NCBI GenBank assembly: GCA_003567835.1 | Contig: PWYO01000255.1 | Span: 1-8,208 of the forward strand | Direction of reading: 5' to 3' | Source: Actinomycetota bacterium | GTDB lineage: Bacteria; Actinomycetota; Humimicrobiia; Humimicrobiales; Humimicrobiaceae | DNA: 8,208 bases | In this document: positions 1 through 6,639 of the stretch, in pieces | How positions within the stretch are numbered: position 1 is the first letter of the stretch | How the letters are laid out: each line of letters begins with the position of its first letter | Notes under the pieces: generated by a model | Database searches by the model: none | The model's input: the letters and a program-made list of their open reading frames with translations, nothing else | Told to the model about the DNA's origin: nothing | Program-made: the position numbers and the translations under genes

Positions 1-7
1 CAAAAAG

Positions 8-781
8 CTATACAATGTCCAGGATCTTGCGGTGAAGGGCGGTGCCATTGCTGGCCAAAAATACATTGTTTCTTTCATCTTCTTCTTTTTTGCCTGAAAA
101 GTCGGTGATCAGGCCCCCGGCTTCCCTGGCAATCAATTTCCCCCCGGCAAAATCATAGATTTCATTGCCGTTGTTTATAACCGCTTCGATTTTTCCCGAA
201 GCCAGGCGGCAAAAATCAAGGGCCGGGGACATATTGACCAAAAGCCTTTTGACCTTTTTTTGTTCCAGCTTTTTTAAAAGGTTCCTGAAATACGCTTCCA
301 TATAATGACCGTAGTCACAGTCATAGGCGATGGCTGCCCTGGGCATATCTTTTTCCCTGCTGACCGTAATCCTTTGGTTGTTCAAAAAAGCGCCGCCGCC
401 GGCCTGGGCATAATAGATATGATCCAGGATGGGATTGGATACCACCGCGGCAATCATGCTGCGGCCCTCAAACAAGCCGATACTCAGAGAAAAATTGGGG
501 ATGCCGGTGACAAAATTGCTGGTCCCGTCCAATGCATCCACATAAAAAATGTATGGGGATTGTTTATCGATAAACCCTTTTTCTTCGGTATGAATGCTAA
601 AGCTGGGAAAGTTTTTTTCCAGGACATCCAGTATGTTCTGTTCTGATTCCAGATCGGCAATGGTCCTGAAATCAACCGGTGAGGATTTTTCTTCAATGGC
701 AAGATTTTGCCCAAAATATTTTTTTAGGACCTTGTTGCCTTGTTGCGCTGCTTCAATTATTTTATGGATATCAATCTGCAT
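8..781 (-). CDS. Inositol monophosphatase family protein
   Basis: A 257-residue protein of the Mg2+-dependent, Li+-sensitive phosphatase family (inositol monophosphatase, SuhB, CysQ and HisN-type enzymes), probably cytoplasmic, which hydrolyses small phosphomonoesters. The three metal-site motifs are visible in order: the glutamate pair in HTEEKG (E66/E67), VDALDGTSNF at residues 81-90 (D82, D85; family form D-x-LDGT-x-NF), and a third-metal aspartate in YDFAGG (D210) followed by AREAGG (218-223). The SPALDFCRLASG stretch (185-196) matches the conserved helix before the last metal ligand. Length is normal for the family and no segment is missing. The substrate cannot be told from sequence: inositol-1-phosphate, histidinol phosphate, PAP and fructose-1,6-bisphosphate are all possible. 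The start is the first ATG of the frame. It lacks a clear Shine-Dalgarno sequence, and a small ORF ends 6 nt upstream, so translational coupling is possible. Confidence 0.93.
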   Translation of the reverse strand: MQIDIHKIIEAAQQGNKVLKKYFGQNLAIEEKSSPVDFRTIADLESEQNILDVLEKNFPSFSIHTEEKGFIDKQSPYIFYVDALDGTSNFVTGIPNFSLSIGLFEGRSMIAAVVSNPILDHIYYAQAGGGAFLNNQRITVSREKDMPRAAIAYDCDYGHYMEAYFRNLLKKLEQKKVKRLLVNMSPALDFCRLASGKIEAVINNGNEIYDFAGGKLIAREAGGLITDFSGKKEEDERNNVFLASNGTALHRKILDIV

Positions 782-787
782 ACGGTT

Positions 788-901
788 CTATGATACACCA
801 GCAGGGGATATTCGCAACCCATCCATAGTCTTTTTAGCCATGGCCCGTATTTGAGCCTGGCCGTCTTTGTAGGCCGGCGACGGGAACGGAGACTGGTCCA
901 T
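788..901 (-). CDS. Possible 37-codon leader ORF before the phosphatase gene
   Basis: A short ORF (ATG at 901-899, TAG at 790-788) lies on the same strand as the phosphatase gene and ends 6 nt before its start codon. The peptide begins MDQSPFPSPAYKDG and continues with a basic, helix-like AQIRAMAKKTMDGLRIS. I do not recognise it. Two things favour it: it fills most of the otherwise empty upstream region, and the phosphatase start has no good ribosome binding site of its own. Against it, its own ribosome binding site is weak (a GGTGG about 14 nt upstream) and a 37-codon frame is easily open by chance. It could also be the C-terminal scrap of a lost gene. Confidence 0.25.
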   Translation of the reverse strand: MDQSPFPSPAYKDGQAQIRAMAKKTMDGLRISPAGVS

Positions 902-963
902 ATGCTTGAAACATCCACCAGATACGATACAATGTTACACTCGGAAGACAAAAAAAGGAAAGT

Positions 964-1233
964 GTGTGTTCCAAGAGGAGACAGTATTCCCATAACCAGA
1001 AAATTGAACTGGTTAAGAAAGTACTGGGAGGAATGCCTGCAGCAGAAGTAGCCAAAGCTCAGGGAGTCAGCGGCAGTCTGCTTGCACGCTGGAAAAAAGA
1101 ATACAAACAAGGCAAGCTGCACTGCTGCAGTCTAAAACAGGAATTACTGAAAATGGATGCAGCGGTAACCCGGCTGCAAAAATTGGTAGAAGAAAAACGA
1201 AGAAAAGGCCAAGTACCCAGAACAAGCACCTAA
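964..1233 (+). CDS. Helix-turn-helix protein, IS3-type transposase OrfA-like, probably a remnant
   Basis: An 89-residue basic protein with the pattern of the HTH_Tnp_1 family, the DNA-binding OrfA subunit of IS3-type elements. It has a KRRQYS start (4-9), a first helix with KIELVKKVL (13-21), the helix-turn-helix AAEVAKAQGVSGSLLARW (26-43), then KKEYKQGK, and a heptad-like segment with spaced leucines (ELLKMDAAVTRLQKLVEEK, about 60-78) that would correspond to the OrfA leucine zipper. The start is a GTG at 964 with AAGGA 4 nt upstream; no ATG lies in this frame upstream. No OrfB (DDE integrase) follows, and I found no inverted terminal repeats or target duplication, so this is an orphan or decayed piece rather than a complete insertion sequence. 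An alternative is a domesticated small DNA-binding protein. The sequence past its A-rich 3' end stays open in another frame, which suggests a frameshift. Confidence 0.55.
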   Translation: MCSKRRQYSHNQKIELVKKVLGGMPAAEVAKAQGVSGSLLARWKKEYKQGKLHCCSLKQELLKMDAAVTRLQKLVEEKRRKGQVPRTST

Positions 1234-1282
1234 TGCTGTTCTGTTTGATGCCGGTGGCAAAACATGCACAAAGGCCGTAGCT

Positions 1283-1288
1283 TATAAT
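1283..1288 (+). promoter_or_regulatory. Possible -10 element upstream of the nucleotidase gene
   Basis: A perfect TATAAT lies about 118 nt before the ATG at 1406. No convincing -35 hexamer is found 16-18 nt upstream, so this is only a candidate. A hairpin follows it: CCGATCA at 1297-1303 can pair with TGGTCGG at 1309-1315, with one G-U pair and no T-run, so it would sit in the 5' leader. Confidence 0.3.
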
Positions 1289-1405
1289 AGCCCCGGCCGA
1301 TCAAATGATGGTCGGGTCATCGGTGAAGCATACAATTTTTTGAACCGAACCGGCAAGCTGCATTTTGCCAACCGATTGGCCCTGCAGGCCATAAAAGGGA
1401 GGATT

Positions 1406-3424
1406 ATGTCTATTTTTTTAAAAATACAGCGCTATATATGGACCGCTGTGCTCTGTGTTCTGCTGGCTGCAGGCAGTCTGGCTGTGGCCCCCGAACCATT
1501 GGCAGCAGAACCTAGACCGGAAGAGCACCTGTTTACCATCCTTCACACCAATGATGAGCATTCGGCGCTTATCCCCCATTCTCCTGCATCCGATTTTGAT
1601 CCCCACCTGGAAAATCCCGCCATAGGGGGATTTGCCAGGCTGGCCACGGCTGTAGGCGAGCTCAGAGAAAAAAAGGAAGCAGCCGGCGAGCCGGTGGTCC
1701 TTTTTTCAGGGGGTGATTTCATTGGCGGCACCCCTTATGCCTGGCTGGTCCCCCAAGGACTGGCGGCTGAACTGCAATTGATGCAGCATATTGGCTATGA
1801 TGCGGTAACCCTGGGTAATCATGAATACGATTATGGGGCTGAAGCCCTTGCTGCTTATCTCAGCGCTGCAGGATACCCCCAGGCGCATCAAAAGACCGCG
1901 GTGCTGGCCACCAACACCACTGCGCCTGATGACCACCCTATGGCCCAGGGCTTGTATCTGGATACCCATACCCTTGAACTGGATAACGGCCTTACCCTGG
2001 GGCTTATGGGTTTGATCGGCGAACAGGCAGAAGAGGTCACCTTCAGCTTTGAACCCCTGGTTTTTGAAGACCGCCACAGCACGGCCCAAAGGGCAGTAGA
2101 TACGCTTCAGGCGCAGGGCGCTGAGGTAATTGTGGCTCTTACCCATTCGGGCGTGGCAGAAGACCGGGCCTTGGCAGAAGCAGTGCCCCAAATCGATATC
2201 ATTGTGGGAGGACACTGCCACAGTACCCTTTACCAGCCGGAGACTGTAGGAGATACCATCATCGTCCAGGCAGGCGCAAGCCTGGCTTATCTGGGGGTAT
2301 TGGAGCTGGCCTATGCGCCTTTAACCGGGCAGATCAGCATCCGAAATACGCAAAACGGCCAGCCATTTTTGCAAAAACTGGACCACCGCGTGCCCCTGGA
2401 TGCAAAAACCGACGCCCTGGTAGCAGAATTTACCCAGGCGCTCAATGCCTTGGTCGCAGACAGGACCGGAGGCCTTTTTGAAAACATCCTGGCCACCGTG
2501 GCGGTTTCTGAGTTTTCGCTGACCCACCAGCCGCCTTTGCAGGAATCACCCATGGGCAACTTTATAGCCGATGCCATGCGTATGGTCACCTGGGAGAAAA
2601 CCGGGCAAAGGGTTGATTTTGCCCTGCAGGCAAACGGCTCTATCCGTGGAAGCCTCATCCCCGGCAGCATGGAGCATGCCCAAAATGAAATCTCTTTTTA
2701 TGACCTTACCCTGCCAGTCAGTTTAGGGATTGGCGAAGACGGCCATGCCGGCTATTCCATCTGTTCGGTCTACCTTACCGGTGAAGAGATCTACAGGCTG
2801 CTGGAAGTGGCCGTGCTGTTAAAAGAGATGATGGGAGACACCTTCTTTCTTCAATTTTCGGGATTGCGCTATGATTACAACCCCGGCAATGCCCTCCTGT
2901 TTACCATACCCTTTATTGATCAGCCGCTGCCTACCGCCCTTCTTCCCGGAAACCTGGGGTCCGTGGTCCGGGCCCAGCGTTATACCGGGGACCGCATCCA
3001 GAACAGCGGCCAGGATTATGTGCCCCTGGAGCGTGGGGATGAAACCCTGTATCACCTGGCTACCGATAATTACATCCTCTCCTTTTTGCCCATGGTAGGC
3101 GATATGCTTCCCATGCTGGAAATTGTACCCAAAGACATGCACGGCAATCCGGTGCCCCTGGAGCGCCATGATGAACTGATTGTGGAGGTCGATGGAGAAG
3201 AGCTAAAAGTCTGGCAGGCGGTGGCAGAATATGCGGCTTCACAGCCCCTTAATGAACAGGGTATGCCCCAGATCCATGAGCGTTATTCTTCCACAGCCGG
3301 GCGGATTAACCGGGTATGGACCTTTCCTATCATCGCCTGGCCCATATTGGCGGTTTTGGCCCTGATTGCTGTGGTGGTGCTGCTGATCAGGCGCAGGAAG
3401 AGAAGACGGGCCGCAAACAGGTAA
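1406..3424 (+). CDS. Exported, membrane-anchored metallophosphatase / 5'-nucleotidase family protein
   Basis: A 672-residue two-domain enzyme of the 5'-nucleotidase / UshA / 2',3'-cyclic phosphodiesterase family, predicted to act outside the membrane on nucleotides or similar phosphoesters. A signal peptide covers residues 1-34 (basic start, hydrophobic core at 11-27, likely cut near PLAAEP). The metallophosphatase domain shows TNDEH (D50, H52), SGGD (D104), LGNHEYD (N138, H139), LTHSG (H247) and GGHCH (268-272), so all metal ligands are present. The C-terminal substrate domain has SPMGNFIADAM (381-391) and DFALQANGSIRG (404-415), where the family usually reads NGGGIR. A final hydrophobic segment (about 640-661) followed by IRRRKRRR is a C-terminal membrane anchor, instead of the LPXTG signal common in Gram-positive relatives. 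The ATG at 1406 is chosen because AAAGGGAGG (1394-1402) lies 3 nt upstream and the signal peptide begins there; a TTG at 1340 would add 22 residues before it. Exact substrate unknown. Confidence 0.93.
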   Translation: MSIFLKIQRYIWTAVLCVLLAAGSLAVAPEPLAAEPRPEEHLFTILHTNDEHSALIPHSPASDFDPHLENPAIGGFARLATAVGELREKKEAAGEPVVLFSGGDFIGGTPYAWLVPQGLAAELQLMQHIGYDAVTLGNHEYDYGAEALAAYLSAAGYPQAHQKTAVLATNTTAPDDHPMAQGLYLDTHTLELDNGLTLGLMGLIGEQAEEVTFSFEPLVFEDRHSTAQRAVDTLQAQGAEVIVALTHSGVAEDRALAEAVPQIDIIVGGHCHSTLYQPETVGDTIIVQAGASLAYLGVLELAYAPLTGQISIRNTQNGQPFLQKLDHRVPLDAKTDALVAEFTQALNALVADRTGGLFENILATVAVSEFSLTHQPPLQESPMGNFIADAMRMVTWEKTGQRVDFALQANGSIRGSLIPGSMEHAQNEISFYDLTLPVSLGIGEDGHAGYSICSVYLTGEEIYRLLEVAVLLKEMMGDTFFLQFSGLRYDYNPGNALLFTIPFIDQPLPTALLPGNLGSVVRAQRYTGDRIQNSGQDYVPLERGDETLYHLATDNYILSFLPMVGDMLPMLEIVPKDMHGNPVPLERHDELIVEVDGEELKVWQAVAEYAASQPLNEQGMPQIHERYSSTAGRINRVWTFPIIAWPILAVLALIAVVVLLIRRRKRRRAANR

Positions 3425-3429
3425 AAATG

Positions 3430-3445
3430 AACCGCCATCGCGGTT
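3430..3445 (+). terminator. Hairpin just after the nucleotidase gene, weak terminator candidate
   Basis: AACCGC-CATC-GCGGTT is a perfect 6-bp stem with a 4-nt loop, starting 6 nt after the TAA stop. No T-run follows (ATACCTTAT), so it may act as an mRNA 3' stabiliser or a weak terminator rather than a strong intrinsic one. Confidence 0.35.
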
Positions 3446-3680
3446 ATACCTTATGCATGGGGGCCCTTTGCCGGCCATATCCTACACTTTGGCCGCTGCC
3501 TATGGTAGGGACAAACATTTACGCTCATTGACCTGCATATTTGTCTAAGCTCTTTTTTTCAGCCATTGTTTGCAGCTGGCAAAATGATTGAAAAAGACCC
3601 ATGAACCCGGAGTCCAGGCATGGCATTGGAATCGGCCGCCCCTGCCAAAAAATTTTTAGGGCAAATATCTATTTTTTTTA

Positions 3681-3708
3681 TATAATATAAGCAATACAAC
3701 CAAAAGGA
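3681..3708 (+). promoter_or_regulatory. -10 box and ribosome binding site for the beta-propeller gene
   Basis: A perfect TATAAT (3681-3686) lies in a T/A-rich stretch, and AAAAGGA (3702-3708) is 5 nt before the ATG at 3714, giving a very short 5' leader. A matching -35 hexamer is not evident at the expected distance. The rest of the 289-nt gap after the nucleotidase gene holds a T-run at about 3552-3559 and no gene I can support. Confidence 0.45.
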
Positions 3709-3713
3709 TAAAA

Positions 3714-4619
3714 ATGGGTTTATATAAAGGGATCAGCGCCCTTCTGGCTTTGTGTTTTCTGCTGGTGATAGTGACCTGCTGTCAGCCGGTCCACATCAAA
3801 GAGCAGAAAATCAGCGTAGAAGGGAAAATAGCTTTTGAATCCAACCGAGACGGGTACTTTGATGTCTTCCTGATGGATGCTGACGGATCCAACCCGGTCA
3901 ACCTCACCCAATATGATGCCGACGATCGGGACCCCCGTTTTTCAGCGGATGGGAGCAAAATTGTTTTCACCTCAGAGCGGACCGGCTTTTTTGATATTTT
4001 TATCATGAATCCTGACGGCTCTGCCCAGGAAAACCTGACCCAGAACCCGGATGCAGATGACTGGTATCCCTGCTTTTCGCCCTGCGGAGAAAAGATTGCT
4101 TTTACCTCTGACCGTGATGGCCACTATGAGATCTATCTCATGGAGGCTGACGGATCCAACCCGGTCAACCTCACCCGCAGCTCCTATGATGATATGTACA
4201 GCTGCTTTTCCCCGGACGGGGCGCATATTGCATTTGTCTCCGAACGGGAAGGGAGCCCGGATATCTTCCTGATGGAGGCTGACGGATCCAACCCGGTCAA
4301 CCTCACCCGCAGCCCTGAAGCCACAGAATGGTTTCCCTGTTTTTCGCCCTGCGGAGAAAAGATCGCTTTTACTTCTGACCTGCAAGGAAACCCGGACCTT
4401 CTGATGATGGACATAGGCAGTTTCAACATAACCAATATTACCGCCAACCCCCATGCCCTGGAACTTGCTCCTGTTTTTTCCCCGCATGGAGACCAAATCG
4501 CTTTTCAAGCCCGTAATGGAGATTTTGATATCTATGTGATCAACCTGGACGGCTCCCAAAAAGTCAACTTGACCCAAAACCAGGAAACAGCCGATGGGTA
4601 CCCCAGCTATTCACCCTAG
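3714..4619 (+). CDS. Exported TolB/PD40-type six-blade beta-propeller protein
   Basis: A 301-residue protein with an N-terminal hydrophobic export signal (about 6-21) followed by C22-C23. The residues before the cysteines (IVTC) fit a lipobox poorly, so it is a secreted protein or a doubtful lipoprotein. The rest is six tandem PD40/WD40-like repeats of 43-45 residues (about 38-80, 82-126, 127-170, 171-215, 216-260, 261-301). Each has the pattern KIAFTS-(D/E)-R-x-G-x-x-(D/E)-I-(F/Y)-L-M-x-x-DGS-x-x-x-NLT, then a segment ending (F/Y)SPxG. This matches the TolB C-terminal propeller and related periplasmic or surface propellers. Blade 5 is the most divergent (DIGSFNITNIT). The protein stops right after YPSYSP, the normal place for the next repeat to begin, so the propeller looks complete. 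No enzymatic domain is present; a binding or scaffold role is likely, partner unknown. It seems to be a single-gene unit with its own -10 box. Confidence 0.88.
   Translation: MGLYKGISALLALCFLLVIVTCCQPVHIKEQKISVEGKIAFESNRDGYFDVFLMDADGSNPVNLTQYDADDRDPRFSADGSKIVFTSERTGFFDIFIMNPDGSAQENLTQNPDADDWYPCFSPCGEKIAFTSDRDGHYEIYLMEADGSNPVNLTRSSYDDMYSCFSPDGAHIAFVSEREGSPDIFLMEADGSNPVNLTRSPEATEWFPCFSPCGEKIAFTSDLQGNPDLLMMDIGSFNITNITANPHALELAPVFSPHGDQIAFQARNGDFDIYVINLDGSQKVNLTQNQETADGYPSYSP
4141..4312 (+). repeat. Exact 40-bp repeat, two copies 132 bp apart, inside the propeller gene
   Basis: Positions 4141-4180 and 4273-4312 are identical over 40 bp and encode the same EADGSNPVNLTRS segment in blades 3 and 4, spaced exactly 44 codons. 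A third, shorter copy of the same DNA (31 bp shared) lies at 3879-3909 in blade 1. A second repeated segment of 23 bp occurs at 4074-4096 and 4341-4363 (blades 2/3 and 4/5). Confidence 0.9.
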
Positions 4620-4635
4620 GCTGGCATATAGGAAA

Positions 4636-5094
4636 CTATTCCAGAAGCTTGGTTCGAATGTATCCCTTTATCAGGCCTTCTTTTTTTCACTTCCCCAAAA
4701 CCAGCATGAGGCCTCAAGCAGCAGAAATGAAACCAAACCCGGTATAGGGCAGCTCTTTTCCATGCTGAGGATTGCTGCTATGACCGCCGGCTCTTTATCG
4801 GTCCTGGCCCTTTTCTCTTCTGTAACTGCGGATGGTACAACCAACCTATTGACTGGCGCAAAGGTAAAACCGCTGCTGTCCGCTTCCCGGGACCGCAGCG
4901 ATGTCATCCACAGGTTTATATCCAGAGTCTTCGGGAACAATTACTTTCATACAGCCGTTCTTCCAAGGCATATCGGTCCAGGTGATGGGACCATTTCCAG
5001 AAGCTCTGGACTGCCCGCATAATGGCATCTGCATCACTTAAATTGAAAGCCACCCCCTGGTTCCCCAAGCCAAGGTTTTGGAGGCCTGTTCATG
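4636..5094 (-). pseudogene. Decayed surface-protein gene with LPXTG-like sorting signal (putative)
   Basis: No intact gene lies between the propeller and the DUF1858 gene, but the minus strand holds broken protein-like frames. Frame A (about 5094 to 4916) reads GNQGVAFNLSDADAIM, then AVQSFWKWSHHLDRYALEER, before a stop. Frame B (5037 downward) contains KVIVPEDSGYKPVDDIAAVPG, and after two stops reaches SSNPQHGKELPYTG, with LPYTG at 4752-4738. After LPYTG, frame B has a hydrophobic run and lysines broken by two TGA codons. A one-base shift at the GGG/TTT run gives instead LVSFLLLEASCWFWGSEKKKA and a TGA stop at 4671, which is the layout of a sortase signal: LPXTG, hydrophobic segment, basic tail, stop. 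I infer a frameshifted remnant of a sortase-anchored surface protein. The family is not recognised, and chance cannot be excluded. Confidence 0.35.
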
Positions 5095-5119
5095 GTTAGG
5101 AAACCGAGAACAGGGGGAT
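5085..5119 (+). terminator. Two-part hairpin followed by a T-run, plus-strand terminator candidate
   Basis: CCTGTTC (5085-5091) pairs with GAACAGG (5108-5114). Inside it GGTT pairs with AACC across a 2x2 internal loop, with an AGGA loop. GGGATTTTT follows on the plus strand. This orientation would stop transcription arriving from the propeller gene. On the minus strand no T-run follows the stem, so it is a less likely terminator for the DUF1858 operon. Confidence 0.4.
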
Positions 5120-5158
5120 TTTTCCTATCCTATGCATATGCTTGCAAGCTGGGTCCGT

Positions 5159-5395
5159 TTAGGGCATCGAGTCCGGGTTGACTGCAAACCCTTTTTCTTT
5201 CAGTTTGCTGATCACTTTTCCAAGGTCTTTGCCCTGTTTGTTTGCCCCCTCAATGATGGTGGTCTTCTTACCTACTGTTTTGCGCACCAATGGATTTGCA
5301 ACCCCCAAAAACCCCATCTCTTTTAATACAGGGATCAGCTGGGGATGCTGCTCCGTTAACCGGTATACCGATAAACGCAGATCAATTTCCTTCAT
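5159..5395 (-). CDS. DUF1858 domain protein
   Basis: A 78-residue protein that is almost entirely a DUF1858 domain: IDLRLSVYRLTEQHPQL (4-20), VLKEMGFLGVANPLVRKTVG (23-42), then TTIIEGANKQGKDLGKVISK (45-64) and LKEKGF. This family occurs as a short stand-alone protein or as a module beside hemerythrin/DUF438 and redox proteins in anaerobes; its function is not established. The start at 5395 is chosen over an upstream ATG at 5419 because GCGGAGG lies 7 nt before it and the domain begins right there. The gene overlaps the end of the DUF438 gene by 14 nt, so it is very probably co-transcribed and translationally coupled with it. This suggests the two proteins work together, perhaps physically. 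Confidence 0.85.
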   Translation of the reverse strand: MKEIDLRLSVYRLTEQHPQLIPVLKEMGFLGVANPLVRKTVGKKTTIIEGANKQGKDLGKVISKLKEKGFAVNPDSMP

Positions 5396-6602
5396 CGAGC
5401 AGCCTCCGCTCACCTTCAAGTTTCTTTAAATCAGTAATATCCATAGCCACCTCCAGGGTTCCCAAATACTGGGCATTTTCATCCCGGATCGCAAAAAACT
5501 GAATGGAGATCATCCGTCCCTTAAGATTGATCCAAAAATGTGCATGGTCTCTTTTTTTGTTCTTAAATGCTTCCAGGATCCCTTCCACCGCATCCACACT
5601 TTGGGGCGGATGGCAGTTACGCACCTCTCTGCCTATCACCGATCGGGTCCTGACAAAGATCCGGTCCTTATTGTCTGAGAAATATTTGACTTTATCATCC
5701 TTGTCTACAAAAGTAAGGTCCACGGGCAAGGTGTTAAGAATATGCATAAGCTCTTTTAATTGCAATGCTCCGGTGGGAAAGGATACCACCCCCTGGTCTC
5801 CTATAGAGGGCTGCTGCCTGGATTCTTTTATCTCCTCCAGCATTGTATCATCAATTTGGGGCACATCTATCCATACATAGCCTATGTCCTGGCTTTCCTT
5901 TAATATTTCTACCCACTCTTCTGGCCCAAGTTTTTCCTGTGCAGCAGGGAAAAGTATATTCTCCTCCTTAAAAATCATCTCTTCGGCCTCATCAACCAGG
6001 GGTTTTAGATCATTTTTGGTATAGTTTTCCCATTGGGCCCCATCACTGATATTTTTTAGCTTCAAACGGGCCTGCTTGCCCAAATCCCTGATCTCATCAT
6101 GCTTTTGCCACATGACCTTGGAAGGCCCCATAAAGCCATATTTTTCAAGAAAGGGAAAAAGCAGCTGTTCTTTTCTGACATAATGGGTATCCATGTGGGC
6201 CAGTTTTTCTAACATTGGGGCCGCCTCTTTTTTAGCCTGCTTCCAATCATGCTGACCCTTGACGCTCAAATATTTTTTTAAGGTACCCAGCATCTTTTCA
6301 ATCTCCCTGTTTTCCTGCTTGAAAAGCCGAATCGGATGGTGGGGAGACTTTTCTTCGGCCACCAAATTGTGCAGTGAGGACCGGAAAATCAGGGAATGCA
6401 CATTACAGAATTTTTTAATTTGTTCTGGAGAGACGCCTTCATCAATCAAAGACTGCTCGATTTCTGCAATCTCTGCAGAGGTAAGGCTGCCAACTTCCTT
6501 TTGTATCCGCTGTTCTGCTTCCTGAGCAGACAATCCCTGATGCAGCTCGCCAATAATCTCTTTTACCAATTGCTTTTTTTTAGAAAAAGACCGATCGGTC
6601 AT
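5382..6602 (-). CDS. DUF438 / hemerythrin / PAS domain protein
   Basis: A 406-residue soluble protein with three modules. Residues about 7-75 are the DUF438 helical domain (KEIIGELHQG; EIAEIEQSLIDEGVSPEQIKKFCNVH). Residues about 85-224 are a hemerythrin-like four-helix bundle with candidate di-iron ligands in HHPIRLFKQEN (H88/H89), HMDTHYVRKEQLLFP (H136, H140, E145), MWQKHDEIRD (H168, D169, E170) and FKEENILFPAAQE (E213/E214). Residues about 284-393 are a PAS domain with DLTFVDKDDKVKYFS, the family's NCHPPQS (329-335) and LGTLEVAMDIT. The protein ends in KKLEGERRLLDEGN. There is no histidine kinase, cyclase or DNA-binding domain, so it is a sensor or carrier without its own output. O2, NO or redox sensing is inferred from the hemerythrin and PAS modules. 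The ATG at 6602 has AGGA 6 nt upstream; the 35 extra codons upstream look like promoter DNA. First gene of an operon with DUF1858. Confidence 0.92.
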   Translation of the reverse strand: MTDRSFSKKKQLVKEIIGELHQGLSAQEAEQRIQKEVGSLTSAEIAEIEQSLIDEGVSPEQIKKFCNVHSLIFRSSLHNLVAEEKSPHHPIRLFKQENREIEKMLGTLKKYLSVKGQHDWKQAKKEAAPMLEKLAHMDTHYVRKEQLLFPFLEKYGFMGPSKVMWQKHDEIRDLGKQARLKLKNISDGAQWENYTKNDLKPLVDEAEEMIFKEENILFPAAQEKLGPEEWVEILKESQDIGYVWIDVPQIDDTMLEEIKESRQQPSIGDQGVVSFPTGALQLKELMHILNTLPVDLTFVDKDDKVKYFSDNKDRIFVRTRSVIGREVRNCHPPQSVDAVEGILEAFKNKKRDHAHFWINLKGRMISIQFFAIRDENAQYLGTLEVAMDITDLKKLEGERRLLDEGN

Positions 6603-6639
6603 AGCATTTCCTATTCTAAATATTATTAATATTATCATA

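Noticed and set aside
305..646. 113-codon plus-strand ORF opposite the phosphatase gene
   Set aside because: It is fully antisense to a well-supported gene with all family motifs and has no ribosome binding site or recognisable domain.
964..1405. Complete insertion sequence
   Set aside because: Only the HTH OrfA-like piece is present; no DDE integrase, terminal inverted repeats or target-site duplication were seen.
1706..2221. 171-codon minus-strand ORF inside the nucleotidase gene
   Set aside because: Antisense to the metallophosphatase domain; its sequence mirrors the codon pattern of the real gene and matches no family I know.
3972..4577. 201-codon minus-strand ORF inside the propeller gene
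   Set aside because: Its repeated GEVDRVGSVSLHQEDI segments are simply the antisense of the propeller repeats.
4651..4666. GGTTCGAAT resembling a tRNA T-loop
   Set aside because: No acceptor stem, anticodon stem or CCA-adjacent pairing can be built around it.
4594..5022. 142-codon plus-strand ORF after the propeller gene
   Set aside because: It starts inside the propeller gene, has no ribosome binding site, is rich in Ser/Arg with no recognisable domain, and lies opposite the minus-strand frames that carry the LPYTG pattern. Probably a chance open frame.
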